From an uncultured bacterium (lineage in GTDB: Bacteria; Patescibacteriota; Patescibacteriia; Patescibacteriales; SZUA-104): 41,257 nt of DNA. Made by a program: the position numbers and the translations under genes. The notes below the pieces were generated by a model. That model had not been told where the DNA came from. It searched no databases and saw only the letters and a list, made by a program, of their open reading frames with translations. The stretch spans positions 1-41,257 of the forward strand of contig CAJVWV010000009.1 of the NCBI GenBank assembly GCA_913009695.1, written 5' to 3'. Positions 8,060-17,113 of this stretch are shown here, piece by piece; within the stretch, counting starts at the first letter, position 1; the number at the start of each line of letters is the position of its first letter.

Positions 8060-11000
8060 ATGCCTAAAAGTTTAAAAAAATTGATTATATTTATTTGTTT
8101 AATGATGGCTATTTTTATAGTTGGTAATTTTGTTTTGGCTCAGAGCGCGGATACTCTTCTTTTCGGAGGAACGGAAAATCAAATAGGCAACACAATAGGC
8201 CTTGGAGAGGAAGATCCGCGCATTATAATCGCTAATGTAATAAGAGTTGCATTAGGGTTTTTAGGCATTATCGCGCTTGGACTTGTAATATATTCAGGTT
8301 GGCTATGGATGACCGCGGGCGGAAACGCGGACAATATTGAAAAGGCGAAAAAGATATTAGTCGGCGCCCTTATAGGCCTTCTTATAATTTTATCATCATT
8401 CCTTATAACTACTTTTATTTTAAATAGGCTGTTGATTGCTACAGGAGGCGGGGGCGGAACACCATGTGTCAGCGGTACAACTCAGAATTGCGGTTGTGGC
8501 GGTAATCAAATTTGTACAGCCGGTTTTTGGGGAACATGCGTAGGTTCAAGCTGCGTAACTCCCAACACTTTATTTGTTCAAAGCATCCAGCCGGCCAACC
8601 TTGCTACTCCAATAACAGTTCCGATGAATACGGTAATACGTTATAGTTTTAATCAGAATGTAGACGGAACGACTGTTGATGGCAATACCTTTACAGTAGA
8701 CGATTCAAACGGCACAGTTGCGGGTAATTATAATACAGCAGGCAGATTAGTTGAATTTAAGCCGTCGGGAACTTGTCCGGCGAATGCGTGCGGCGCGATA
8801 GAATGTTTTAAAGCCGGCGAAACCATAACCGCATTAGCCGTTCAGGGAAATATATTTAATTTAACAGGATTAGTTCCTCTTACATGCGCGGGAAGTTCTT
8901 GCAACCTTGCTTTTGTGGTCGGCAATACGGTTGATTGCGCTAGCCCTACAGTCTCTATTCTTCCTTCTCCTCTTCCTCAAATTTGTGTAGATGATGCGGT
9001 TGCGATTGATTTGGGGTTTAACGCTACTGACGATAGCGGAGTAAGCCAAGTAGTGTTTGACGTTGGCGGCGATATTTTTGATTTTGTAACTTCAACAGTA
9101 GTAGCTTGTACCGGATTATGCGCGTCTTGGCTTGAATCACCCGTTAATCAAACAGTACAATGGTGGCCGACTTCAACTAATTATACGGCCGGCCAAACAT
9201 ACACTTTATCAGCTACTGCGTATGATTTAGATTCTAATACGGCCGTTGACGGCAAGTCATTTATAATGAGAGATGGGCATTGTTGCAATGGAGTTCAGGA
9301 TGTCGCGAATGGAGAGACCGGCATTGATTGCGGAGGCCTTAATTGCGCGGCATGTTCCGGGGCGGCTTGCGCTGTTGATGCTGCTAATATGCCGGCATCA
9401 AGCTGCGACGACACTTTATGCTCTTCAAGTTTCTGTTCTTCTTTTGGCTCAGACGCGGCTAGCTGCGCGGCGGCAGGATATGGTGCGATTGGAAGCTGTT
9501 GTATTTGCCAGAATTCTCCGATAATTGATTGGGTTACTCCGATGGGAGGATTTTGTAAGGCAGCCTTAAATACTTCTTGCCAGACAGATAGCGATTGCGG
9601 AGCGAGCGATACTTGTGATACCAGCACACCAAACGGCACTGACGGCAATTTAGTAACTATTGGCGGAAGATATTTTGGCGCCTTTGGAACAGGAAGCAGA
9701 GTTGATTTTTCGGATGACGATGGAATAACTTGGACACAGGCCTTATTGGCCGATTCAGTAAATTTAAGTTGTACTAATAATTGGAGCGATAATCAGATTA
9801 TAGCAGTTCAGCCGTCCGGCTTGGCTCAAGGAATGGGTTCTAACTATAGAGTTATGGTTACGGCCGCGAATAGCTTTACGGACGATACACAAAGCGCGGA
9901 CGGAGTCGGTCCGGATCTTGATTACGCGGTTAATACGATTCAACGTCCCGGACTTTGTTTATTAAACCCTAATAATGGAGTAAAGGGCGACATTTTAACC
10001 TATGAAGGCATATGGCTTGATTCAGGTACGACCGGATATTTTGGAAATATTTCAAGTAATGTTATCGCGCTTAATAGTAATTTTCCTACCATTTCAAATA
10101 CCCAAGGACAAGCAAGCGCGCCAAATCTCATAACCGGAAAAACCTCTACTTTTGTTTTAAATTCAGGGATAAGCAGTAATTATTTAGATTTTATAAAAAA
10201 CGCGGAAGCGTCTGTCGGTCCGCAAATTACGTCTTTTTCTCCCGCGCAAGGCGCTCCCGGGCAGTATGTAACTATTTACGGAAGCGGGTTCGGAAATACT
10301 CAAGGAGGAAGTAATGTTAATTTTGGAATTGCCGGAACACAGGCTAATTATAACTTTCCGGCGGTATGCGCCGATAGCGTTTGGAACGATAATCAGATTA
10401 TAGTAAAAGTTCCTACCATGGGCAACAGTGTTGCGCCTATTGAAATAGATATTTCCGGTTGGCCGACAATAGATACGGGCGCTACTACTTTTAATGTAGA
10501 CAATAGTCTTTCCCTTACTCCAAGCTTATGTAAAATTAACCCAATAATGGGTCCGAATAATACGCTAATTAGCTTGTTTGGAGAATATTTTGATGATGGT
10601 TCGGGCGGAAGCAATACAGCAACCAGATTTCAGTTAAATCAGCCGCAAGGACCGCCGTTGGCCATATTAACCAGCGGAGGAGCAGATGAAATAAATACTA
10701 CGGTTCCGCAGAACGCGATTAGCGGCGCTGTACAGGTTGAATTAAGCGGAACACCGGGCAATAGCATAAATTTTCAGGTTGGCAGCTGTACCGCTTCAAC
10801 TGACTGTGGCGGGACAACCTGTTGTCCAGTCGGAACTTATAAAGCCGGGATGTGCGCGACTGACACAAGCGCTCCTTTGGGGGTTATAGATATTAATGAT
10901 TGCTATGCCGGCGCTTCCAGCTCGGTTTATGAATGGGATTTTAGTACAAGCGTCAGTATCCCCCCCAGCACATGTTCAGGGTATAGTCTTAGCCAATGCA

Positions 11001-14000
11001 GCCTTGGCAGTTTTTGTCCTAATTCACCGGGCCAATGTTCATCTTACGCCGGAGGCGCAATCACTATAACAGGCGGATGCGCTGATTCTGATTGCGGCAG
11101 TGTTGGAGCATGTACCGCGAGCTGTACATATGATGTTAGTTTAAATAAATGCGTTGATTTAACACAGCCGACATCAAATCCCGGTAATTGTAGCTTGGAT
11201 TCAAGTGATTTTGATGTTTTTGGAAATACGATAACAATATATTGCGATGAATATGATAATGGTTCAACTGTCTATACTGTATGGCACATGGATACAAGCA
11301 CGTCTTGTCCTACCGGATGGACGAGAATTTCCGGCAACAGATGCGTAGATTCAACTACTGCGGCTACTTGTGATTTTTGTAACAGCGGCTTTGCTTGTTT
11401 TGATGATAATTCAGGCGGCGGCGCAGGAAAATGTTTAGTAAATCAGGATATTTGTTCTGCCGGGTCGGTTTGCAATCCAAACACAAACAAATGTGAAAGC
11501 GCGGACAATGCAAAATGCGAATGTTGTTGTAATATAGATGATAACGCCGGCTATCCGGCGCTTGGCGGAATTAATCCTAGTTGTTGCGCGCCATTGACTT
11601 GTAGTAATTCATGCGGAAACGATACAACTAATGACAATGCTGGGTTTGGTGTATGTACAGGATGTGATGCCCTGGGCGCTACTCCAGCGGAAAAAGATGC
11701 TGCTTGCAATTGTGCAGGAACAACAGGAAAGGTTTGTGATACAACCGTTCCTGGCGGGGCTTGCGTTGATGCAACTCCTCAGGGCGGAAATTGCAACGCC
11801 AGCGTTCTTCCCGTATGTCAGGACGATGGCACTTGTGTTAGTGGTACGTTTTGTGATCCGTTAGCTGCTAATCCTTGTACTTGTCAACAAATAATTGTAA
11901 ATACTCCGTGTGATTTTTCTGGAACTATGCCGTCATGCGGTATAAATGGAATTGATATGTGTGCATCTGTAGGTTTATTTTGTGATCCTCTGGCTGCTAA
12001 GCCTTGCTCTTGTCAACTCTCAGGATTACCGACCGGCGCTTCATGCGAAGATCCTGTAAGTCCACCCGCATGTCTAGCTGCTAGTCCATGCACATTAGGC
12101 CTTTCGTGTTTATCTGATTCACCGCTTTTTCCTTCTTCTGGTAATTGCGGAAACTGTTGTTGTGATATAAATAATGATCAATGCTCATCAATTAATCCAG
12201 TCTTAATTTGTAATTATGATACTGGCAGTGGAGGCTCATGCGACGACACAAATCCTGGCACTGCTCCTGATTTTGGATTGTGTTGTGGATGCTCCCTTGA
12301 TTCCCAATGCGGTAATACGGTCGCTGTTGGTTGCGCTAGAGATACATGCTGTAAGCCGAGGCCGACAGTTATTGATACAGGAACCAGCGGCTCAAAAGAT
12401 CCACAGCCATATAACGGCTCTATGAATGTTTGCCGTAATTCTAAAATTACAGCCACTTTTGATCAAAAAATGGATAAGAGCAGCTTTACGGGAAATATTG
12501 TTGTGGTTGGCGATTATAAGACAGGCCAATGTCCGGCAGGCACAACTTATTTAACAGCGAAAGAAAATAAAAGTTTAATAGCCCGTATATTCATAAAACC
12601 TTTAAATTTTATTAAAAAGATATTTCCTTTTATTTCACGGAACGTTACAGCCTTAACTGGTAATTTTTGCGCTATTTCAGGTACGGTTAGCGGAGCTGAT
12701 AATACTGCCGGCACTGAAACAACTTTAAGTTTTTCCCCTAACAATATTCTTGATGCTAATACAACCTATTACGTAATAATAAAAGGGGATAGCGATACTA
12801 GTGATGAAGTTGATGAAGGAGTTTTAAGTTACGATTCTATTAGCATGGACGGTATTGATACAGGAACTTTTAACGCAATAGATTATTCTGGAAAAATTTG
12901 GTCATTTACGACAATGGATAAACAAGCGACTAGCGGCGAGGTTTGTAAAATTAGCTATATAGATGTTTCTCCTAGCTCTTATTTATTCCAAACCACCAGC
13001 GATGATATAAATGAAGATGATTCAAATCCAAATAGTAATAGTTTTAATACAGCAAAAGACAGCGATACAGTATTCACCGCGGAAGCGATTGCAAGCAATG
13101 GCCAGGTTTTATCAGAAATAACAGGTGTTTATGAATGGACTTGGAGTTGGATATCAGACAACCCCTTGGTTGTCGATCTTGATGGCGCCTCTCCGTTTAT
13201 TTTAGATTATAATAAGCAGCTTTATGAAGCGCAGGCGGGCGTTACTGACAGCAGTGCCACTATTACCGTCACCGCAGATGTTTCCGGAAGCGCCGAGGAT
13301 CTTAGTGCTGGCGGCGAAATATATTCCGATCAAGCGCAAGCATGGGTATTTATATGCGAAAACCCTTGGCCGCCGGTTGTTTCCGGCACATGGAAGCCGT
13401 GGAGCGATTCTGGAACTAGCTGTATGAGCGGCGCAGCATGTCCTAGTGTTAATTATGAATTTTATTATTGTAGAGATTCCGGGGGAACCGGAACTCAAGA
13501 CGATCTGCCCGCCATTAATAGCAGCAATACAATAATTATAGGATCTTCAACTGTAACTAATTTATTAAAAGAATTTTATTTCTTTCGTGAGGCTCTTCCG
13601 TTAATTACATCCGGAAGCATCACTGTTATTGATTTGTCTGATAACGATAATGGTGAAGTTGTTGTTTCATGGAATCCGGTTGCGGGAGCGACCGATTATA
13701 AGGTGTATTACGGCATGAATTCCGGTAATTATAGCAGCTATGTTGATATTAAAAATGCTTTGACAACAAATATTAGCGGTTTATCAATTGGCGCTACTTA
13801 TTATTTCGCGGTAACTTCTTATGATAGCGGCACGGGGGCGGAAAGTGGATATTCAAGTGAAGCTAGTATTGTTTTAGCAGATATAATTCCTCCTATTACG
13901 CCAGCGGGCGTAACGGTTACTCCTGGAAATAGTGAAGTAACAATTAGCTGGACAGCCAATACAAGCGACACAGCTAAATATAGGATTTATTATGGAACCG

Positions 14001-14167
14001 CCTCAGGAAGCTATGGAGGTTCGCAGGACATTGATTCAGGATATACGAGCGCGATAATTACAGGACTGGCAAACGGAGTTACGTATTATTTAAATATAAC
14101 CGCTGTTGATAGTTATGACAATGAGTCTCTTCCGTTGGGCGTTGATTTAAGCGCTATGCCTTTGTAA
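8060..14167 (+). CDS. Giant VirB2/TrbC-anchored, Cys-rich surface protein, 2035 residues
   Basis: The second and largest paralogue. Signal peptide 1-27 (VLA then QSAD), the same FGGTEN...GLGEEDPRIIIA segment and two helices (about 56-86 and 98-125), then a long extracellular part. Seen: Ig-like domains, IPT/TIG-type segments (QITSFSPAQGAPGQYVTIYG and similar around 690-860), long Cys-rich stretches (about 930-1420) with CxxC and CCC patterns, an SbsA-type Ig domain (about 1440-1640; NSKITATFDQKMDKSSF), and two fibronectin type III domains at the C-terminus (about 1855-2030; GEVVVSWNPVAGATDYKVYY). The many cysteines suggest disulphide stabilisation outside the cell. It takes up about 15 percent of the window. 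A role in host or neighbour contact is plausible for this lineage but not shown by sequence. The next gene starts 44 bases downstream. Confidence 0.8.
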   Translation: MPKSLKKLIIFICLMMAIFIVGNFVLAQSADTLLFGGTENQIGNTIGLGEEDPRIIIANVIRVALGFLGIIALGLVIYSGWLWMTAGGNADNIEKAKKILVGALIGLLIILSSFLITTFILNRLLIATGGGGGTPCVSGTTQNCGCGGNQICTAGFWGTCVGSSCVTPNTLFVQSIQPANLATPITVPMNTVIRYSFNQNVDGTTVDGNTFTVDDSNGTVAGNYNTAGRLVEFKPSGTCPANACGAIECFKAGETITALAVQGNIFNLTGLVPLTCAGSSCNLAFVVGNTVDCASPTVSILPSPLPQICVDDAVAIDLGFNATDDSGVSQVVFDVGGDIFDFVTSTVVACTGLCASWLESPVNQTVQWWPTSTNYTAGQTYTLSATAYDLDSNTAVDGKSFIMRDGHCCNGVQDVANGETGIDCGGLNCAACSGAACAVDAANMPASSCDDTLCSSSFCSSFGSDAASCAAAGYGAIGSCCICQNSPIIDWVTPMGGFCKAALNTSCQTDSDCGASDTCDTSTPNGTDGNLVTIGGRYFGAFGTGSRVDFSDDDGITWTQALLADSVNLSCTNNWSDNQIIAVQPSGLAQGMGSNYRVMVTAANSFTDDTQSADGVGPDLDYAVNTIQRPGLCLLNPNNGVKGDILTYEGIWLDSGTTGYFGNISSNVIALNSNFPTISNTQGQASAPNLITGKTSTFVLNSGISSNYLDFIKNAEASVGPQITSFSPAQGAPGQYVTIYGSGFGNTQGGSNVNFGIAGTQANYNFPAVCADSVWNDNQIIVKVPTMGNSVAPIEIDISGWPTIDTGATTFNVDNSLSLTPSLCKINPIMGPNNTLISLFGEYFDDGSGGSNTATRFQLNQPQGPPLAILTSGGADEINTTVPQNAISGAVQVELSGTPGNSINFQVGSCTASTDCGGTTCCPVGTYKAGMCATDTSAPLGVIDINDCYAGASSSVYEWDFSTSVSIPPSTCSGYSLSQCSLGSFCPNSPGQCSSYAGGAITITGGCADSDCGSVGACTASCTYDVSLNKCVDLTQPTSNPGNCSLDSSDFDVFGNTITIYCDEYDNGSTVYTVWHMDTSTSCPTGWTRISGNRCVDSTTAATCDFCNSGFACFDDNSGGGAGKCLVNQDICSAGSVCNPNTNKCESADNAKCECCCNIDDNAGYPALGGINPSCCAPLTCSNSCGNDTTNDNAGFGVCTGCDALGATPAEKDAACNCAGTTGKVCDTTVPGGACVDATPQGGNCNASVLPVCQDDGTCVSGTFCDPLAANPCTCQQIIVNTPCDFSGTMPSCGINGIDMCASVGLFCDPLAAKPCSCQLSGLPTGASCEDPVSPPACLAASPCTLGLSCLSDSPLFPSSGNCGNCCCDINNDQCSSINPVLICNYDTGSGGSCDDTNPGTAPDFGLCCGCSLDSQCGNTVAVGCARDTCCKPRPTVIDTGTSGSKDPQPYNGSMNVCRNSKITATFDQKMDKSSFTGNIVVVGDYKTGQCPAGTTYLTAKENKSLIARIFIKPLNFIKKIFPFISRNVTALTGNFCAISGTVSGADNTAGTETTLSFSPNNILDANTTYYVIIKGDSDTSDEVDEGVLSYDSISMDGIDTGTFNAIDYSGKIWSFTTMDKQATSGEVCKISYIDVSPSSYLFQTTSDDINEDDSNPNSNSFNTAKDSDTVFTAEAIASNGQVLSEITGVYEWTWSWISDNPLVVDLDGASPFILDYNKQLYEAQAGVTDSSATITVTADVSGSAEDLSAGGEIYSDQAQAWVFICENPWPPVVSGTWKPWSDSGTSCMSGAACPSVNYEFYYCRDSGGTGTQDDLPAINSSNTIIIGSSTVTNLLKEFYFFREALPLITSGSITVIDLSDNDNGEVVVSWNPVAGATDYKVYYGMNSGNYSSYVDIKNALTTNISGLSIGATYYFAVTSYDSGTGAESGYSSEASIVLADIIPPITPAGVTVTPGNSEVTISWTANTSDTAKYRIYYGTASGSYGGSQDIDSGYTSAIITGLANGVTYYLNITAVDSYDNESLPLGVDLSAMPL

Positions 14168-14211
14168 TAAAAAAATAAATTTTTAAAATATTAATAATTT
14201 AATTTAAATTT

Positions 14212-14958
14212 ATGTTTGAAGATGTTGACAAAAATAAAACTAATTTAAATCAAGGAGCGGGAGGCGCCGATAAAGCTAGCGCTCCATCCGCGCCGGAAGG
14301 CGCGCCGCCAACGTCTCCACAACCTCCGCGCGCAGGCGCCGAGGCTGAAGATATTTTTGCTGATACTGAAAAAGCAGCGCCTCGCGCGGAGGTGGGCATG
14401 CCAATTCCGGGGAAGCCGGCGATTTTTCAGTCAAAGGCGCCAATATCGCCTGAAAATTTAAGCCAAGCTGAAGACAAAGAAGGCCTAGATATAAAAAAGC
14501 ATGTAATTTTTAGTTTAGTTGTTTTGTCGGCAGTTGTTGTTTTTGCCGGGGGTTGGTATGGTTTTAATAAATTTTTTAAAAATGCTGATACTCCAGCTTC
14601 CTTTCTTCTTGACGAAAGCGATAAACAAGCGGAAGATATTAAAATTATTGAGGAAACCGGGGCGGATGAAGACATAATTAAAGATAATGGCTTAACACGG
14701 CCAGAAACAGTAATTTCAACTCCGCAGCCCACAGATACGGATCAAGACGGCTTAACAGATAAAGAGGAAATAGCCATAGGAACGGATATAAATAATGTTG
14801 ACTCGGATAGCGATGGCTTGTTTGACAGGGAAGAAATTGAAGTCTATAAAACAGATCCTCTTAATTCTGATACGGACGCTGACGGCTATTTGGATGGCGA
14901 AGAGGTAAAAGGCGGATATAATCCAAAAGGAGAAGGGAGACTATTTGAAATAAAATAA
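14212..14958 (+). CDS. Membrane protein with TSP3-like calcium repeats, 248 residues
   Basis: The cytoplasmic N-terminus is rich in Pro/Ala and contains EDIFADTEKAAPR. One transmembrane helix lies at about 98-122 (VIFSLVVLSAVVVFAGGWYG). The C-terminal 80 residues carry three acidic thrombospondin-type-3-like repeats (DTDQDGLTDKEE, DSDSDGLFDREE, DTDADGYLDGEE) expected to bind calcium outside the membrane. There is no signal peptide, so the topology is probably N-in. It is co-directional with the giant surface proteins and may be part of the same cell-envelope apparatus. The following gene has the same plan. Confidence 0.75.
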   Translation: MFEDVDKNKTNLNQGAGGADKASAPSAPEGAPPTSPQPPRAGAEAEDIFADTEKAAPRAEVGMPIPGKPAIFQSKAPISPENLSQAEDKEGLDIKKHVIFSLVVLSAVVVFAGGWYGFNKFFKNADTPASFLLDESDKQAEDIKIIEETGADEDIIKDNGLTRPETVISTPQPTDTDQDGLTDKEEIAIGTDINNVDSDSDGLFDREEIEVYKTDPLNSDTDADGYLDGEEVKGGYNPKGEGRLFEIK

Positions 14959-15038
14959 TTATTAGTTAATTAGGGCTTAGTTACTTAGTAATTAGATATT
15001 TTATATAGATTAATTAACTAATTATTAAGCAATTAAGT
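14959..15038. repeat. AT-rich imperfect palindrome before a start codon
   Basis: Built of variants of TTAGTTAATTAGGGCTTAGTT and its complement (TTAATTAACTAATTATTAAG). The same words recur at 18591-18677 before ftsZ. It ends one base before the ATG at 15040, so it may form a hairpin over the ribosome entry region. Confidence 0.6.
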
Positions 15039-15039
15039 C

Positions 15040-16068
15040 ATGTTTAAACTATTTAAAAAGAAAAAATTATTAAACTCCGCGAAAGATGACACGGATGAAA
15101 CTCAGGCAGCAGATACAAAAAAAACCAAACTGAAAGATTATAAAGCTGAAGTTGAAAAAAATGTTGTAATCTATACTATACCAAAAAAGTTTAGGGAGAT
15201 TCATGAGCAGAAAAGCAACGCGCAAAAAACAGGACTCCTTATTTTAATAGGCGGTGTTATTTTTTTAATTATTGTGTCCGTTTTATTGTATTATTATTTA
15301 TTTAAAGCAGCGCCAAGCAGTCCCAAACCACCAGCTGCCACTACGGATATTCAATTGGAAGAGACCCCTGTTGAGCCGGTAAAAACTCCTCCTGCTTCGC
15401 CGTCAGAACAGCCGGAAGCAGTGATTGAAACTTCGGTATCGCCAATCATAGAAGATGACGTCGCTACAAGCACAGCCACCACCACAGAGCCCAGTATTAT
15501 AGTGGTCGGTTTAATTCCCGGTACTGATAGCGACAGCGATGGCTTAACCGATAAAGAGGAATATTTATTTGGCAGTGATTTGAATAGCGCGGATAGTGAC
15601 GAGGACGGATATAGTGATTTAATGGAAGTAATTAGCCTTTATAACCCGGCTGGCACGGGAAAATTGGTGGATAGAACGAATATTTTACAATATGTCAATA
15701 ATGCATATAATTATAAATTAATATATCCAATAAGCTGGGCTATTAGCAATATTGGAGGAGATGATTCAGTTATATTAAGATCAAGCGATAATCATTTTAT
15801 TCAAATAATTGTCCAGCCTAATGAAAATGAGGAATCAATTGAAAATTGGTTTAAACGCCAATTTGACGTTGTCAGTATAAATGATTCTTTAAGGGTTGAA
15901 GCTGATAGCTGGCAAGGAATAAAAAATGAAAATGGTCTAACTATATATTTAATTGATATTGAAAAGAAAAATATTTATACAATTACATATAATCTTGGCA
16001 ATAGCAACACAAAGGAATATAAAAATATTTTCGAGATGATAATTAAAAGTTTTGAAGTTTTTGATTAA
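15040..16068 (+). CDS. Membrane protein with acidic repeat and C-terminal domain of unknown type, 342 residues
   Basis: A basic cytoplasmic N-terminus (KKKKLL, KKTKLKDYK), a transmembrane helix at about 66-90, a Pro/Thr-rich stalk (about 95-155), an acidic TSP3-like pair (about 160-200; TDSDSDGLTDKEE, ADSDEDGYSDLME), then a globular domain (about 215-342; YKLIYPISWAISN, IENWFKRQFD, YKNIFEMIIKSF). That last part resembles a small lipoprotein-like domain whose function I do not recognise. It shares its plan with the gene before it. Its stop is two bases from the start of ybeY, so the two are probably co-transcribed. Confidence 0.75.
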   Translation: MFKLFKKKKLLNSAKDDTDETQAADTKKTKLKDYKAEVEKNVVIYTIPKKFREIHEQKSNAQKTGLLILIGGVIFLIIVSVLLYYYLFKAAPSSPKPPAATTDIQLEETPVEPVKTPPASPSEQPEAVIETSVSPIIEDDVATSTATTTEPSIIVVGLIPGTDSDSDGLTDKEEYLFGSDLNSADSDEDGYSDLMEVISLYNPAGTGKLVDRTNILQYVNNAYNYKLIYPISWAISNIGGDDSVILRSSDNHFIQIIVQPNENEESIENWFKRQFDVVSINDSLRVEADSWQGIKNENGLTIYLIDIEKKNIYTITYNLGNSNTKEYKNIFEMIIKSFEVFD

Positions 16069-16070
16069 AT

Positions 16071-16475
16071 ATGATTGAAATAAATAACAAGACTAGAAGT
16101 AATATTAATTTAAGATTAGTGAAGTTGACTACGGAAAAATTTTTAAAATTTAATAAAAAAAATAATTATAATATCTCAATAGCCTTTGTTGGTGATAGGG
16201 TTATACAAAAATTGAATAAAGCTTATAGAGATAAAGATAAAATAACGGATATTCTTTCGTTTAAGGGAGAAAATAATTTTTTAGGAGAAATTATAATTGA
16301 TTATTTACAGATTAAAAGACAGGCAAAAAAATTTAGTAATAGCGTTAAGAATGAATTAGTATATATTTTAGTCCATGGACTTTTTCATTTATTGGGATAT
16401 GATGATAAAACTGAGAAGGGGAGAAAGGAAATGGAACAGTTAGCAAATAATTTTATTAAGAAGATTGTTCTATAA
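16071..16475 (+). CDS. ybeY: Endoribonuclease YbeY-like (rRNA maturation factor)
   Basis: A metal-dependent single-strand endoribonuclease of 16S rRNA 3' maturation and ribosome quality control. The 134-residue length is normal. Family motifs: KLNKAYRDKDKITDILSF at about 44-61, and HGLFHLLGYDD at 102-112. The usual zinc motif is HGxLHLxGYDH; here the third ligand, residue 112, is Asp instead of His while H102 and H106 remain. Asp can still bind zinc, so the enzyme may be active. It follows the previous gene by two bases and precedes dgkA, an order common in bacteria. Identification is firm; activity is less certain. Confidence 0.9.
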   Translation: MIEINNKTRSNINLRLVKLTTEKFLKFNKKNNYNISIAFVGDRVIQKLNKAYRDKDKITDILSFKGENNFLGEIIIDYLQIKRQAKKFSNSVKNELVYILVHGLFHLLGYDDKTEKGRKEMEQLANNFIKKIVL

Positions 16476-16481
16476 ATTTAA

Positions 16482-16588
16482 ATGTCAAAATTCAAATGAC
16501 AAATCAAGTCTAAAGCCCAAATGTTAAAATTTATAGCATTAAGTCATTTGATATTGTTTTGACATTTGGATTTTAGAAATTAGGATTT
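16482..16588. repeat. Intergenic inverted repeat, AAATGTCAAATTC type
   Basis: Word repeats such as AAATGTCAAAATTCAAATGAC on the left are complementary to GTCATTTGATATTGTTTTGACATTTG on the right. A similar palindrome lies at 23655-23745 and a looser one at 24746-24850. It fills the ybeY-dgkA gap. Confidence 0.65.
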
Positions 16589-16597
16589 ACTAAATTT

Positions 16598-16975
16598 ATG
16601 ATAAAAGTTAGAAGATTATTAAAAAGTTTTGTTTACGCGTTTAGAGGTTTGATTAAGACTTTTCGGGAAGAGCAGAATTTAAGAATCCAAACAACAATCG
16701 CGGTTATAGTTATGATAGCGGCTTGGTATTTTCATATTAGCAAGGCAGAATGGCTAATAATTATTTTAACTATTGGCATTGTTATATTGGCTGAGATTAT
16801 AAATACAGCCATAGAGCTTGCAACCGACGTTTTAAAGCCAAGAATAGACGGATATGTGAAGATGATAAAGGACGTAATGGCTGCCGCCGTTATGACGTCC
16901 GCAATTATTGCCGTAATTATTGGCATTATTGTTTTTTGGCCTTACTTAATAGAAAAATTTGGCAGAGGTATATAA
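16598..16975 (+). CDS. dgkA: Undecaprenol/diacylglycerol kinase, DgkA family
   Basis: A small integral membrane kinase that phosphorylates undecaprenol (or diacylglycerol), recycling the lipid carrier of cell-wall synthesis. The 125 residues hold three predicted helices (about 32-50, 53-72, 92-118). Signature residues: EEQNLRIQ near 27-34, the catalytic EIINTAIEL at about 67-75, and KDVMAAAVM at about 89-97. Length and motifs match the Gram-positive DgkA/UndK type. It lies between ybeY and ftsA, consistent with an envelope and division cluster. Confidence 0.93.
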   Translation: MIKVRRLLKSFVYAFRGLIKTFREEQNLRIQTTIAVIVMIAAWYFHISKAEWLIIILTIGIVILAEIINTAIELATDVLKPRIDGYVKMIKDVMAAAVMTSAIIAVIIGIIVFWPYLIEKFGRGI

Positions 16976-17060
16976 TTTTAGTATAATTAATTTGTTTATT
17001 GATTTATTATATTAAAGTTCGCTGTAGCATAAATTATTAAAGCGTAGCGATAAATAAAAT

Positions 17061-17108
17061 AATAAATTAATAAAATAATAAATTAATAAAATAATAAATT
17101 AATAAAAT
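17061..17108. repeat. Three perfect 16-bp tandem repeats before ftsA
   Basis: AATAAATTAATAAAAT occurs three times without change and ends five bases before the ftsA ATG. A partial unit lies at 17051-17060. The unit number may vary between strains and lies in the translation-initiation region. Confidence 0.9.
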
Positions 17109-17113
17109 AATTT

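Noticed and set aside
9273-13498. Several 65-117 residue ORFs on both strands inside the giant surface gene
   Set aside because: They are shadows of the long, Gly/Ala/Thr-rich reading frame, with no ribosome-binding sites and no family resemblance.
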